Source: Psychrilyobacter atlanticus DSM 19335
GTDB taxonomy: Bacteria > Fusobacteriota > Fusobacteriia > Fusobacteriales > Fusobacteriaceae
Direction: 5' to 3'
DNA: 64,000 nucleotides
Assembly (NCBI RefSeq): GCF_000426625.1
Contig: NZ_KE384547.1
Span: 1,038,986-1,102,985, forward strand
Each line of letters starts with the position of its first letter. Position 1 is the first letter of the stretch. Position numbers and translations under genes: made by a program. The notes beneath the pieces are model-generated. The model saw only the letters and a list, made by a program, of their open reading frames with translations. It made no database searches and was not told the DNA's origin. Positions 9,701-16,832 of the stretch are shown in pieces.

Positions 9701-10580
9701 TTACAATTTTTCAGAAATTCCAGATGACCTATGGAAAGATGTGATAGCATTAGGCAAAGTTAAACACAGTTGGAAAAATGTAAAGGGTTACTTAGAGGTC
9801 TATGAGTACCAAGGTATTAGAAATTGGGTAGAAGATAAATTAAGTAAATTAGAGGATATAGAGGAATTCACTGAAGAAATGTTGAAGTTGATTATTTTAT
9901 GTGAAGAAACTTCACCTAAATTTTTAGAAAATACCCTTGTCAAATTAGAAGATAGGTTTGAATTTGAAGAGTTCCCTTTTGAATCTGCTGGAATCAAATT
10001 GCTAGAAGTTGCAATAAAATCGAATTGCTTTATATTTAACAAAGGCAATTATGAAGCTATAAAAGAGAGAAACTTAAACTTATTTTTAGATTTTATAAGA
10101 ACAAACTTTGAGGTATTTGTTGAAAATTTAGACATTTACTCTATGGGTACAGAAGAAGAAATACTATTTTTAAATTCTGAAGAGTTTAATTTAAATGAAA
10201 AAATAAACTATATTTCTGTTTCAGATCCAGATGTTAGAAATAGTGATTTGGGTGGTGTCATAAGTCAAATAGTTAAGGAAAATAGTTATAAAATAGATTT
10301 GAATGAAGAGGATAAGATGTTTTTATTTTACAAGTATGAAAACTCAGAAGATAGGGTTAATTTTCTTCTGGAAAATCCACCAGAAGAAAGTAAAGAGTTA
10401 TTGGAGTGGTTGGACTCGATAGATGAAGTGGAAATAAAAAAATCTATGATATCATTTAAGGTAGAGATTCACAGGTTAGGAGAAGTATTCGAGTTATTAA
10501 AGGAAAGGAGAATAGTAACTAAAAAAAGTGAAAAAAGAAGTACAACAAATATTTTTGTTTTTAATAGGACAAAAAGTTAA
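6774..10580 (+). CDS. YobI-type membrane P-loop NTPase, 1268 residues
   Basis: Walker A GGYGVGKTT at residues 49-57; two hydrophobic helices at about 185-205 and 239-261 inserted in the NTPase domain; Walker B region IVILEDLDRVGDIDIF at 307-322; then FIYVMKDSLF and KFFDYILPIVPQVNSFNS (361-378), the pattern of the YobI family of KAP-like NTPases. The remaining 850 residues are lysine- and glutamate-rich, mostly helical, with a coiled coil near 480-500 and no recognised enzyme domain. KAP-type ATPases are membrane-tethered, often plasmid- or phage-borne, and several large NTPases of this style act in phage defence; that role is only a hypothesis here. Its position next to plasmid-like DNA suggests it is accessory. 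Base use is as AT-rich as neighbours. Confidence 0.82.
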   Translation: MKKEIDYEILGAEALVAKDYKDLKEIKGSLDILNKVINEKNVENIGITGGYGVGKTTFLNTFIHYYVEKVGNIKKLFDSKKEDEIGRLIESDKEKDKKKLEKLGKSNIIWIYFRNCLNIIFKHNPKPVRISLATLNSSNSKTQEETQKSLFSIEEKILKQLFYSKKITDLPNSRFKKIRNLRKRDVLCLGFSVLTLVLTYLFFNAPLRSKWKYFLLKSDYMTLDSSIISFLNINFFKIDLVWLAIIGFFFVVSTYILLKEGIIIFNFVKDSIKYKKSGIEISSKEGSPLDQYLDEVIYFFEKTKSEIVILEDLDRVGDIDIFIKLKNINNKLNKCEAIKQKVTFIYVMKDSLFENTFERSKFFDYILPIVPQVNSFNSETVLKERLSSDISNDKISDKFIEDISIYIQDMRLLKTICNDYVTYKNRLGKNVVNLEKFFSMMIYKNIFYKDFELLQFDKGGLFEILRSKNNYIKKEIESNNNKIVTYKEKIKKIEEETLISIKEIRKLLIYELTQKIEGISSLYVTINYVGLKELLEDENFEIFRKTNNISCIKNRSKISSGIGFKDIEEAAGFEYAKRIESVNNRQHLDLLYGKIQKLNKQNIEFKSLTSNIELKNLSLKEVLKELESDFIFEKIEKFNTLNIEEQEKQLLVYLLKNGCLDEEYHMYISIFREGSYTKKELMFLQKIRVGRKEEFNYKFNNIDALMKRLREEDFSTKGILNFEILKKLLFNKMISLKEIHKIYLNKFLEHFKEVYFEEYEFIDVFLEDTKMYKGLLRELFQVWENVWQDLVNLDIGENEKKEWLLSLIKYASLEKLKKEIEKSNIREFISGIENDFFKFNTPMNNLISVISACELTFKSIDIPEKKDELFNYLYESHNYNLTFENVRIIIQRIHELPIPELSELLEANYSTLKRIFQEDDPLWIKISKNKNEYIKNVFLDWGGELKDKKEDVIELLRDDKIEIKLRKEILKRERLTYNFSEIPDDLWKDVIALGKVKHSWKNVKGYLEVYEYQGIRNWVEDKLSKLEDIEEFTEEMLKLIILCEETSPKFLENTLVKLEDRFEFEEFPFESAGIKLLEVAIKSNCFIFNKGNYEAIKERNLNLFLDFIRTNFEVFVENLDIYSMGTEEEILFLNSEEFNLNEKINYISVSDPDVRNSDLGGVISQIVKENSYKIDLNEEDKMFLFYKYENSEDRVNFLLENPPEESKELLEWLDSIDEVEIKKSMISFKVEIHRLGEVFELLKERRIVTKKSEKRSTTNIFVFNRTKS

Positions 10581-10643
10581 AGTGAAAGTTTCAAAATTAT
10601 TTATGGAATTATCCAAAAGTTTGTGTGGAACATAAATTATATT

Positions 10644-10681
10644 AAAGGCACACAGGAATTAACTTTGATGTGCCTTTTTTT
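10644..10681. terminator. terminator after the NTPase gene
   Basis: AAAGGCACA (10644-10652) pairs with TGTGCCTTT (10669-10677), with a 16-base loop and a T-run to 10681. It resembles the hairpin at 11600-11634 (about 27 of 35 bases the same), and the two flank the structured block between them. Confidence 0.8.
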
Positions 10682-10871
10682 ATGCTCTATCACATAATTT
10701 TTTTAATGGAATTTTTCCTTCAAGCTGAAGTTTATAGTCGTCCAGCGACAACAGTAAATCTCTCACGAGTTTCGTCGTGCCCACCATGTCCGTCAGGCAT
10801 CTTGCTAAGAAACGGGGATCACTGGCACTTGCTAGGAAAGACAGAATGGTTTTAGCTTCGGTTTCTCTCAC
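10680..10871 (-). CDS. possible 63-residue protein of foreign composition
   Basis: A minus-strand frame begins with GTG at 10871 and encodes a regular soluble-looking sequence (MRETEAKTILSFLASASDPR at the N-terminus, ending KLCDRA). Its core (10735-10870) is much richer in G and C than the surroundings and uses codons rare in neighbouring genes, such as ACG, CTG, GTG and CCC, which points to transfer. No clear ribosome site precedes the GTG and no family is recognised. Alternatively the segment is part of the structured non-coding block and not translated. Confidence 0.35.
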   Translation of the reverse strand: MRETEAKTILSFLASASDPRFLARCLTDMVGTTKLVRDLLLSLDDYKLQLEGKIPLKKLCDRA

Positions 10872-10879
10872 AAAGTCAA

Positions 10880-11640
10880 TATTTGTAAAATAAGCTTTAA
10901 TAAGCTTATTTTAAATAATCATTGAAAATACCATAAAAAGGAAGAGTGAGAAACTTTCTTGACTTTCTTTCGTCTATTTTTGTGTTAATCACATTTAAAA
11001 TTAGATTTTGTTATATCTAATTTTGATAATCGTGAATTGAAACAGACCCGTATCAAAGGCGGAAACTTTGGAACCTAATGGATATACAGCTATTAAATGT
11101 ATTTTAATTTTTAAGTAAATATTGAAAAAAAGGTTCTAAGGGTGTCACCCTTAACGGACTCCATTTCGGATATGCGAATATTTTATTTTTTTCTAATGAC
11201 ATTAGAAAAAAATAAAAATGCAGAAAAAGAAAGAAAAATCTTATACTTTCTCGTTATGGCTTCTCTCAAATAGAGAAGCCGAAGCAATAACCATTTGATG
11301 TTATAGAAGTAAGTCAGGGATTATTTCCGTCTTTTTACTGTGACAGTCCTCGCTTCACTGCGTACTCGCAAGGGGCATCCCCAAGACTTCTAAAGATTAT
11401 TATATAATCTAAGAATCTTGAGAAAACTTATTCTGTTTAACGACTAAGTAAGGTGTTTACTGCGAAGCTGGGTAACATCTAGAAAAAAGAAATGAAATTC
11501 AAGGGTTAAAAAATTCCAGTCGCGAGCTAGATTGAGAATGCTTCACTTTCACCAACAAATTCAAGAACGCAAAAAAATAGAAAAATCTTTAAATTGAAGA
11601 AGGCATATAGGGATTAATCCCAATGTGCCTTTTTGAATAT
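10880..11640. ncRNA. candidate large structured RNA or plasmid replication region (ARRPOF-like?)
   Basis: About 760 bp without a credible gene but with many exact hairpins: 10887-10912 (11-bp stem, 4-base loop), 10997-11024 (10-bp stem), 11137-11151 (AAGGGTG-T-CACCCTT), 11181-11217 (18-bp stem), 11258-11280 (GGCTTCTCT with AGAGAAGCC), a 7-bp closing pair TAGAAGT/ACTTCTA (11304-11310, 11386-11392), 11394-11410, and 11600-11634 with a T-run. GC-rich single-stranded-looking patches (for example 11350-11385) sit between them. It lies beside a Rep_3 replication gene. From memory, a large conserved RNA named ARRPOF is found in a region needed for replication of a Fusobacterium plasmid; size and context fit, but I cannot check sequence identity. 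Strand is uncertain; the final T-run favours plus. Confidence 0.4.
11600..11634. terminator. hairpin ending the structured block
   Basis: AAGGCA (11600-11605) pairs with TGCCTT (11626-11631), and inside it GGGATTAATCCC (11610-11621) is a perfect palindrome; a short T-run follows. It closely resembles the terminator at 10644-10681. Confidence 0.65.
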
Positions 11641-11671
11641 TCGCAGAACCCTATAAAAATGAGTAAGGACG

Positions 11672-11913
11672 AATTACTGTAATTTAACCTCTATTTTAAG
11701 CTAAAAAAGGGCCACTGAGTGGCCTAAAAGGCCATTTAGTAACCCTTTAAGGCTACTCAGTGGCCTTTCTCATTTAGAGCCTTTCAATCCCAATGTTTTC
11801 AGTGAGTTTAAGGCTTTATTATTTGCGTTTTTTCAAGATCAAAGGTATAAACACAAGGGGAAGTTTTTAGAAAGTCTTAGAAGGCAACTCAGCCCCTTTT
11901 TTTCTCCATCAAT
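11672..11913. repeat. left copy of the 240-bp repeat bounding the 12-kb segment
   Basis: Matches 23469-23711 in the same orientation. A 75-bp core (11701-11775) is identical and holds a long hairpin: GGCCACTGAGT near its start pairs with ACTCAGTGGCC near its end, continuing inward with few mismatches. Flanking parts are similar but diverged (for example AAGGGGAAGTTTTTAG, then AGAAGGCAA, TCAGCCC and TTCTCC). The right part matches the last codons of the EI24 gene found at the other copy, so this end looks like a displaced piece of that gene's 3' end. The T-rich hairpin at about 11856-11907 also serves as a terminator for rep. Confidence 0.88.
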
Positions 11914-11920
11914 TTAAACA

Positions 11921-13075
11921 TTACTTATTAACCCCCTCAAAATAAAATTTAAGGATAGATACACTATTTTTTTTATAATAAATTTCGACCTTTACTCCCT
12001 TACCACAACAAACGACACTTTCTCCGTCTTTTAAATTATAGATCTTTAGTAAGAACTGGGAATTAAAAAGATAGATAGAAGCATAAGATGTACCTTTGTT
12101 GAATTTTTTTATTGTACTTAAAACTTCACTATGAAGTTCAAATAATGTTTTGTATTTTTTCTTTATTGTATAATCTGGCTCTATTATTACCTTTGGAATC
12201 ACATTTATTTCTTGGGATAATATTCGACTTAAAAATTCATCAAAGTTTACTTTTAATTCATTGTGATTATAATGTTTAAGTGCATAGTCAACTTCCATTT
12301 TAACATGTTTTACACCTCTATGTGCTATAGCTTTTTCAATAAGGTCATATATAGATGTAAAACTTTCAACTTTTAATTTTATTTCGCTCATTATCTCATT
12401 AATAACACTGTTAGTTATATCTTTTACAACTTTTTTTTCTATAACAATTGCAGTAATTTTAGCACTTTTAAACTCACCATCTTTTATCTTAGTATACTCT
12501 AGAGACAAACCTCCTATGTCTTCTAAATCTTTAAAAATAGGTTTTAAGAGATTTTTTTCTATATCATAAAATCTTTTATAAGTCTCTTTTATCTCTAATA
12601 GTACTCTCAAGTCTTTCATACTTATTTCTACTTTGTCAAAAAGATTTCTTTTTATATGTTGATAAAATCTGTAGGTAAACTTTTCTTTAAAAGTTATAAT
12701 TTTATTTATTCCTAATTTTTCATAATTACTCCCGACTTCAAATGAATTGAGAATTTGATTTGAGAATTTCAAATGAATGTTTTCACCTATAATATGGAAC
12801 ATCTCTAAAATACTAACAAAACTAAAATAAGAGGCTTGATCTGAAGTTAACAGTAAATATTTTGTCATAAATTTAGAGAGTATTTTTTTTATTTCTTCTA
12901 TTCCTTCTATTTCTAAAACTTCACACATTTTTTTTATAGAAATTGATGCAGAATCTTTTTCATCAATAATAGTCTGTATAATTTTTTTTTCTTTTTTAGT
13001 CAATCGACTAGAAAATTCTATTGTAATATCTTTTTTTAATCTTTTAATTTGTTCAAAAGTTAAAATATTTTCCAT
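11921..13075 (-). CDS. plasmid replication initiator, Rep_3 (RepB/Initiator) family
   Basis: A 384-residue protein with the two winged-helix layout of Rep_3 initiators: an N-terminal domain with LSKFMTKYLLLTSDQASYFSF and SFVSILEMFHI, then the diagnostic second block KRNLFDKVEISMKDLRVLLEI, KETYKRFYDIEKNLLKPIF and a following beta hairpin ending in an I-x-x-I-like run (residues about 160-220). A C-terminal extension of about 160 residues follows. Such proteins bind iterons and start theta-type plasmid replication. The ATG at 13075 follows AAGGAGG. Its presence inside chromosomal genes suggests an integrated plasmid. The promoter lies at 13159-13187 among repeats that could be Rep binding sites. 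Confidence 0.85.
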   Translation of the reverse strand: MENILTFEQIKRLKKDITIEFSSRLTKKEKKIIQTIIDEKDSASISIKKMCEVLEIEGIEEIKKILSKFMTKYLLLTSDQASYFSFVSILEMFHIIGENIHLKFSNQILNSFEVGSNYEKLGINKIITFKEKFTYRFYQHIKRNLFDKVEISMKDLRVLLEIKETYKRFYDIEKNLLKPIFKDLEDIGGLSLEYTKIKDGEFKSAKITAIVIEKKVVKDITNSVINEIMSEIKLKVESFTSIYDLIEKAIAHRGVKHVKMEVDYALKHYNHNELKVNFDEFLSRILSQEINVIPKVIIEPDYTIKKKYKTLFELHSEVLSTIKKFNKGTSYASIYLFNSQFLLKIYNLKDGESVVCCGKGVKVEIYYKKNSVSILKFYFEGVNK

Positions 13076-13134
13076 AAAACCTCCTTAATTTAATTTTTTT
13101 CAATATATTTTTCCTCATTTTAAACGATATAGAG

Positions 13135-13225
13135 TATTTCGTTATTTCGTTATAGTCGATTATAACTTATATTTATTAAAATTTCAAATACTATCGACTT
13201 CAATTAAAACTATATAAACGAAATA
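13135..13225. promoter_or_regulatory. rep promoter flanked by symmetric TATTTCGT boxes
   Basis: On the minus strand TTGAAA (complement of 13182-13187) and TATAAT (complement of 13159-13164) are 17 bp apart and drive rep. Downstream of this promoter lie two tandem TATTTCGT boxes (13135-13150), and upstream is an inverted copy ACGAAATA (13218-13225). GTCGAT (13155-13160) and ATCGAC (13193-13198) form a second symmetric pair. The arrangement suits an autoregulatory operator or a short iteron set; function is inferred. Confidence 0.5.
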
Positions 13226-13245
13226 AATACATTAAAATTGCAAAA

Positions 13246-13273
13246 TTGACATTATTATAGATGAGAGTAGAAT
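13246..13273 (+). promoter_or_regulatory. promoter of the peptide-transporter operon
   Basis: TTGACA at 13246-13251 and TAGAAT at 13268-13273 with a 16-bp spacer, about 100 bp before the ATG of the binding protein. It is divergent from the rep promoter, so the boxes between could affect both. Confidence 0.65.
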
Positions 13274-13372
13274 AAAAATATAATTTTGTTTTGAGTTTTA
13301 ATTCAACAAAACAGATTTTGAGTAGTATGGAATATTTTTAATGCTAAACAATTTAATTTAAGGAGGCAAAAA

Positions 13373-14893
13373 ATGAAAAAAAGAATGGTGTTCTTACTGA
13401 CGGTGTTAATGTTTGTAATATCGATAACAGGATTTGCAAAGAGTAAAGAATTGGTGATAGCAGTTAATGCCAATTTTATTTCTTTAGACCCGCATAATTT
13501 GTCGGATACATTATCCGGAACGGCAAGTGCGACTATGTATGAAGGGTTACTAAAGTATGAAAATGATATGACATTAAAACCTCTCTTAGCAGAAAGCTAT
13601 AACATCTCCAAGGATGGTTTGACTTATACTTTTAAAATTAGGAAAGGGATAAAATTTAGTGATGGAACAGCTTTAGACGCTAAAGCTGTCAAGTATAACT
13701 TTGATAGAGTAATGGACAAAAAGAAAAATTTAAGAAGACGTAGAAATTTTTTAGCAGTACAGAAAGTTGAAGCAATTGGAGCAGATACAGTAAAAATAAT
13801 TTTAAAAACACCTTATTCACCAATGCTTAACAGAGTTGCCTCTTTAAAAATTATAAGTCCGGCAGCTCTAAAAAAATATGGTGACCAGGGAATTATTACA
13901 CATCCTGTTGGAACAGGGCCATATGTCTATGATAGATGGGTTCAAGGGGATAAATTAGTTATAAGAAGAAATAATTCTTATTGGGGAGAAAAACCAAAAG
14001 TAGATAAAGTAACCTTTAAACCTGTTATAGAAAATGGATCTAGAATTGCTATGCTTCAAACAGGGGAAGCTGATTTTATTTACCCTATGCCTACAGAACA
14101 AGTTAGAAGAATAAAAGGGAATAAAAATATTGAAATTATGACTGGGTTTTCTACTATATCCAGATATGTCACTTTGAATACAACTAAAGATGTATTTAAA
14201 AATAAAAAAGTTCGTCAAGCAATAAACTACGCAGTTAATAAAAAAGCTTATGCACAAGTAGTAAAATCAGGGTATTTAGTTCCTTTAACATCACCTGTAC
14301 CTGAAGCTTTAGAATATCATGTTGATCAAACACCGTATGCTTTTAATTTAGAAAAAGCAAAAAAATTAATGAAAGAAGCAGGATATCCTAATGGTTTCAC
14401 AACTTCTATTTGGGGATCTAATAATACAGAAGATATGAAAGGAATGCAATTTATTAATCAACAATTAGCTCAAATAGGAATTAAAGTTGAAGTTATGCCA
14501 ATGGAAGAAGGAACTTTAGCTAATTCAATATATAGTGCTCAAACTCCTGAAGAGGCTAAAATTAATATGTGGTATGTAAATTGGTCTTCTTTTGATATTG
14601 ATGGGGCTACTAAAAACTTATTCCATAGTCACTTCATACCTCCAGTATCTGCTAATACAGCTTATTATATGAATTCAAAAGTAGATAAAATGATTGATGG
14701 TGGTGCAATTGAAACTAACTCTAAAAAGAGAGCAAAGATTTATGCAGATATGCAGTCTACTATCTGGGATGATGCTCCTTGGATTTTCTTAGGTTCTGAT
14801 CAATTAGTTTCGGCTAAAAGGAAAACCACTAAAAATGTATACGTTATGCCTGATGGTGCAATTAATTTAGAGAAAGCTGATACAAGTAAATAG
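13373..14893 (+). CDS. peptide ABC transporter substrate-binding protein (DppA/OppA family)
   Basis: A 506-residue SBP_bac_5 protein. The signal peptide ends at GFA (residues 20-22), with no lipobox, so it should be a soluble periplasmic binding protein as in Gram-negative bacteria. Family signatures include LDPHNLSDTLSGTASATMYEGLL, LAESYNISKDGLTYTFKIRK, HPVGTGPYVYDRW and KVRQAINYAVNKKAY (each part of the extracytoplasmic solute-binding fold). It binds oligo- or dipeptides and hands them to the OppBC channel encoded next. The ATG follows AAGGAGG. A terminator-like hairpin after it would give more binding protein than membrane components. Confidence 0.93.
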   Translation: MKKRMVFLLTVLMFVISITGFAKSKELVIAVNANFISLDPHNLSDTLSGTASATMYEGLLKYENDMTLKPLLAESYNISKDGLTYTFKIRKGIKFSDGTALDAKAVKYNFDRVMDKKKNLRRRRNFLAVQKVEAIGADTVKIILKTPYSPMLNRVASLKIISPAALKKYGDQGIITHPVGTGPYVYDRWVQGDKLVIRRNNSYWGEKPKVDKVTFKPVIENGSRIAMLQTGEADFIYPMPTEQVRRIKGNKNIEIMTGFSTISRYVTLNTTKDVFKNKKVRQAINYAVNKKAYAQVVKSGYLVPLTSPVPEALEYHVDQTPYAFNLEKAKKLMKEAGYPNGFTTSIWGSNNTEDMKGMQFINQQLAQIGIKVEVMPMEEGTLANSIYSAQTPEEAKINMWYVNWSSFDIDGATKNLFHSHFIPPVSANTAYYMNSKVDKMIDGGAIETNSKKRAKIYADMQSTIWDDAPWIFLGSDQLVSAKRKTTKNVYVMPDGAINLEKADTSK

Positions 14894-14898
14894 TTAAT

Positions 14899-14933
14899 AA
14901 AAAAGAAATGTAGTGTTACTGCATTTCTTTTTT
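14899..14933 (+). terminator. attenuating hairpin between binding protein and permease genes
   Basis: AAAAAAGAAATG (14899-14910) is exactly complementary to CATTTCTTTTTT (14922-14933), ending in a T-run. It lies inside the operon, so partial read-through is expected. Confidence 0.75.
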
Positions 14934-15005
14934 AAAAAAATTCATATTAAGTTTTAGATGGATTAATAAAAATAATATATAGGATTATAAAAAAATAAGG
15001 AGGGT

Positions 15006-15044
15006 ATGATGGAGCCTATATACTTATCATACATAAAAAAATGA
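15006..15044 (+). CDS. 12-codon upstream ORF coupled to the permease gene
   Basis: AAGGAGGG (14998-15004) precedes ATGATG at 15006, giving MMEPIYLSYIKK and a TGA at 15042-15044 that overlaps the permease ATG at 15041 as ATGA. The permease ATG has no ribosome site of its own, so ribosomes ending the short ORF probably restart on it. The peptide itself need not have a function. Too short for evidence from composition. Confidence 0.55.
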   Translation: MMEPIYLSYIKK

Positions 15045-15961
15045 GACATTATATTTTAAAACGTTTATTAAATACTATTCCAATAATAATAATAGTTTCA
15101 ATCTTAGTATTTTTATTTATACATTTAATCCCTGGGGATCCAGCAAGATTACTAGCAGGTCATCAAGCAACATTAGAAGAAATAACAATTATGAGAGAAC
15201 AATTAGGACTTAATGACCCTATGTATTTACAATATTTTAATTTTTTAAAAGATTTTTTTAGCGGACATTTAGGAGTATCTATAAAAACAGGTTTGCCTAT
15301 AAAGGAAATGCTTATTCCAAGATTTAAACCGACATTATATTTAGCTATTTTTTCAATTATTTGGGCATCAATTTTTGGAGTAGTTGCTGGTATTATATCT
15401 GCTGTAAATAGAGGTAAAGCTCTTGATTACTTTGTAATGATTGGAGCTATTTCTGGTATTTCTTTACCGTTATTTTGGTTAGGACTTATGCTTATTCAAG
15501 TATTTTCTGTTGATTTAGGATGGTTTCCAACAGGAGGAATAGATGGATTAAAAAGTTATGTACTCCCTTCTATTACGCTTGGAGCGGGAATCATGTCTAT
15601 GATAGCTCGTTATACTCGTTCTTCTATGATAGAGATTTTAAGAGAACCCTATATTCGTACTTCTAGAGCTAAAGGCGTTTCAGAGATGTTAGTAGTCGGA
15701 AAACACGCACTTAGAAACTCATTGATTGATGTAGTGACGATAGTTGGTCTACAATTCGGTTTTTTACTTGCAGGATCAGTATTAGTAGAAACAGTTTTTT
15801 CGATACCAGGTCTAGGAAGATTGTTAATAGACTCAATATTATTTAGAGATTATACAGTTATTCAAGTGATTTTATTAATATTTACCCTTCAATTTATAGT
15901 TGTAAATCTAGTTGTAGATGTAATGTATGGAATATTAAATCCTAAAATAAGATATGAATAA
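15041..15961 (+). CDS. peptide ABC transporter permease (DppB/OppB family)
   Basis: A 306-residue inner-membrane protein with about six helices. N-terminal MRHYILKRLLNTIPIIIIVS and PGDPARLLAG are typical of DppB/GsiC, and the EAA loop that contacts the ATPase is YIRTSRAKGVSEMLVVGKHA (near residues 204-223). With the OppC-like partner it forms the channel for peptides delivered by the periplasmic binding protein. Translation is probably coupled to the short ORF that overlaps its start codon. Confidence 0.93.
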   Translation: MRHYILKRLLNTIPIIIIVSILVFLFIHLIPGDPARLLAGHQATLEEITIMREQLGLNDPMYLQYFNFLKDFFSGHLGVSIKTGLPIKEMLIPRFKPTLYLAIFSIIWASIFGVVAGIISAVNRGKALDYFVMIGAISGISLPLFWLGLMLIQVFSVDLGWFPTGGIDGLKSYVLPSITLGAGIMSMIARYTRSSMIEILREPYIRTSRAKGVSEMLVVGKHALRNSLIDVVTIVGLQFGFLLAGSVLVETVFSIPGLGRLLIDSILFRDYTVIQVILLIFTLQFIVVNLVVDVMYGILNPKIRYE

Positions 15962-15973
15962 AGGAGAGTTAAA

Positions 15974-16822
15974 ATGAATGACGAAAAAATAAAAAAACCT
16001 TATAAAGAATTTATTAAAAATTTTACACGAAGAAAAATAGCAGTATTATCACTATTATTTATTGTGGTACTGATACTAGTAGGGGTTTTTCAACCAATAA
16101 CAATAGATCCGGATTTTGCTGATTATGATAATCTTTTAGCAGCACCAAGTTCTGCTCACTGGTTTGGAACAGATGAGTATGGAAGAGATCTTTTTAATAG
16201 AATAATAGTTGGGACCAGGCTTTCTCTAGGGGTATCTCTTAGTTCAGTTTTTATAGGTGCATTAATAGGAACTTTATTAGGATTAATTGCTGGTTTTTAT
16301 GGTGGGAAAATAGAAAGTATTATAATGAGAAGTTGTGATGTATTATTTTCATTTCCAGGATTATTGTTAGCAATAGGAATTGTTGCAATTATTGGACCAG
16401 GTCTTATGAATGTTGTAGTAGCAATTTCAATATATGGAATACCTTCCTTTACTCGGATTGTAAGAAGTTCAACATTGTCTTTAAAAAAATTACTTTATAT
16501 AGAAGCTTCTAAATCTATTGGTGTTGGGAATTTTAGAATATTATTTATTCATATTTTCCCTGGGACTCTTCCAACATTAATTGTTACTTTAACTATGAGA
16601 ATAGGAACAGCTATAATTTCTGCAGCATCACTTAGTTTTTTAGGGTTTGGAGCAAGCCCTACAACACCAGATTGGGGTGCAATGTTATCTACGGGAAGAG
16701 ATTATATTGGATTAGCACCTCATATGCTTTTTTATCCAGGTTTAATGATATTTTTAACTGTTCTAGCATTTAACTTATTAGGAGATGGTTTAAGAGATAC
16801 CTTGGATCCAAAATTAAATTAA
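15974..16822 (+). CDS. peptide ABC transporter permease (DppC/OppC family)
   Basis: A 282-residue inner-membrane permease with the OppC N-terminal segment, the FGTDEYGRDLFNRIIVGTR motif that marks this family, and the EAA loop YIEASKSIGVGNFRILFIHI. It pairs with the preceding permease. The ATG follows AAAGGAGAG, 12 bp after the previous stop, so the genes form one operon. Confidence 0.93.
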   Translation: MNDEKIKKPYKEFIKNFTRRKIAVLSLLFIVVLILVGVFQPITIDPDFADYDNLLAAPSSAHWFGTDEYGRDLFNRIIVGTRLSLGVSLSSVFIGALIGTLLGLIAGFYGGKIESIIMRSCDVLFSFPGLLLAIGIVAIIGPGLMNVVVAISIYGIPSFTRIVRSSTLSLKKLLYIEASKSIGVGNFRILFIHIFPGTLPTLIVTLTMRIGTAIISAASLSFLGFGASPTTPDWGAMLSTGRDYIGLAPHMLFYPGLMIFLTVLAFNLLGDGLRDTLDPKLN

Positions 16823-16832
16823 GGAGATAACT

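Noticed and set aside
10670-10855. 61-codon plus frame opposite the GC-richer small ORF
   Set aside because: Starts inside the terminator T-run, has no ribosome site and reads less like protein than the minus frame.
11040-11400. oriT of a mobilizable plasmid in the structured block
   Set aside because: The AAGGGTG-T-CACCCTT stem and the GC-rich patch recall plasmid transfer origins, but no relaxase gene or exact nick site was recognised, so it is only a weaker alternative to a structured RNA.
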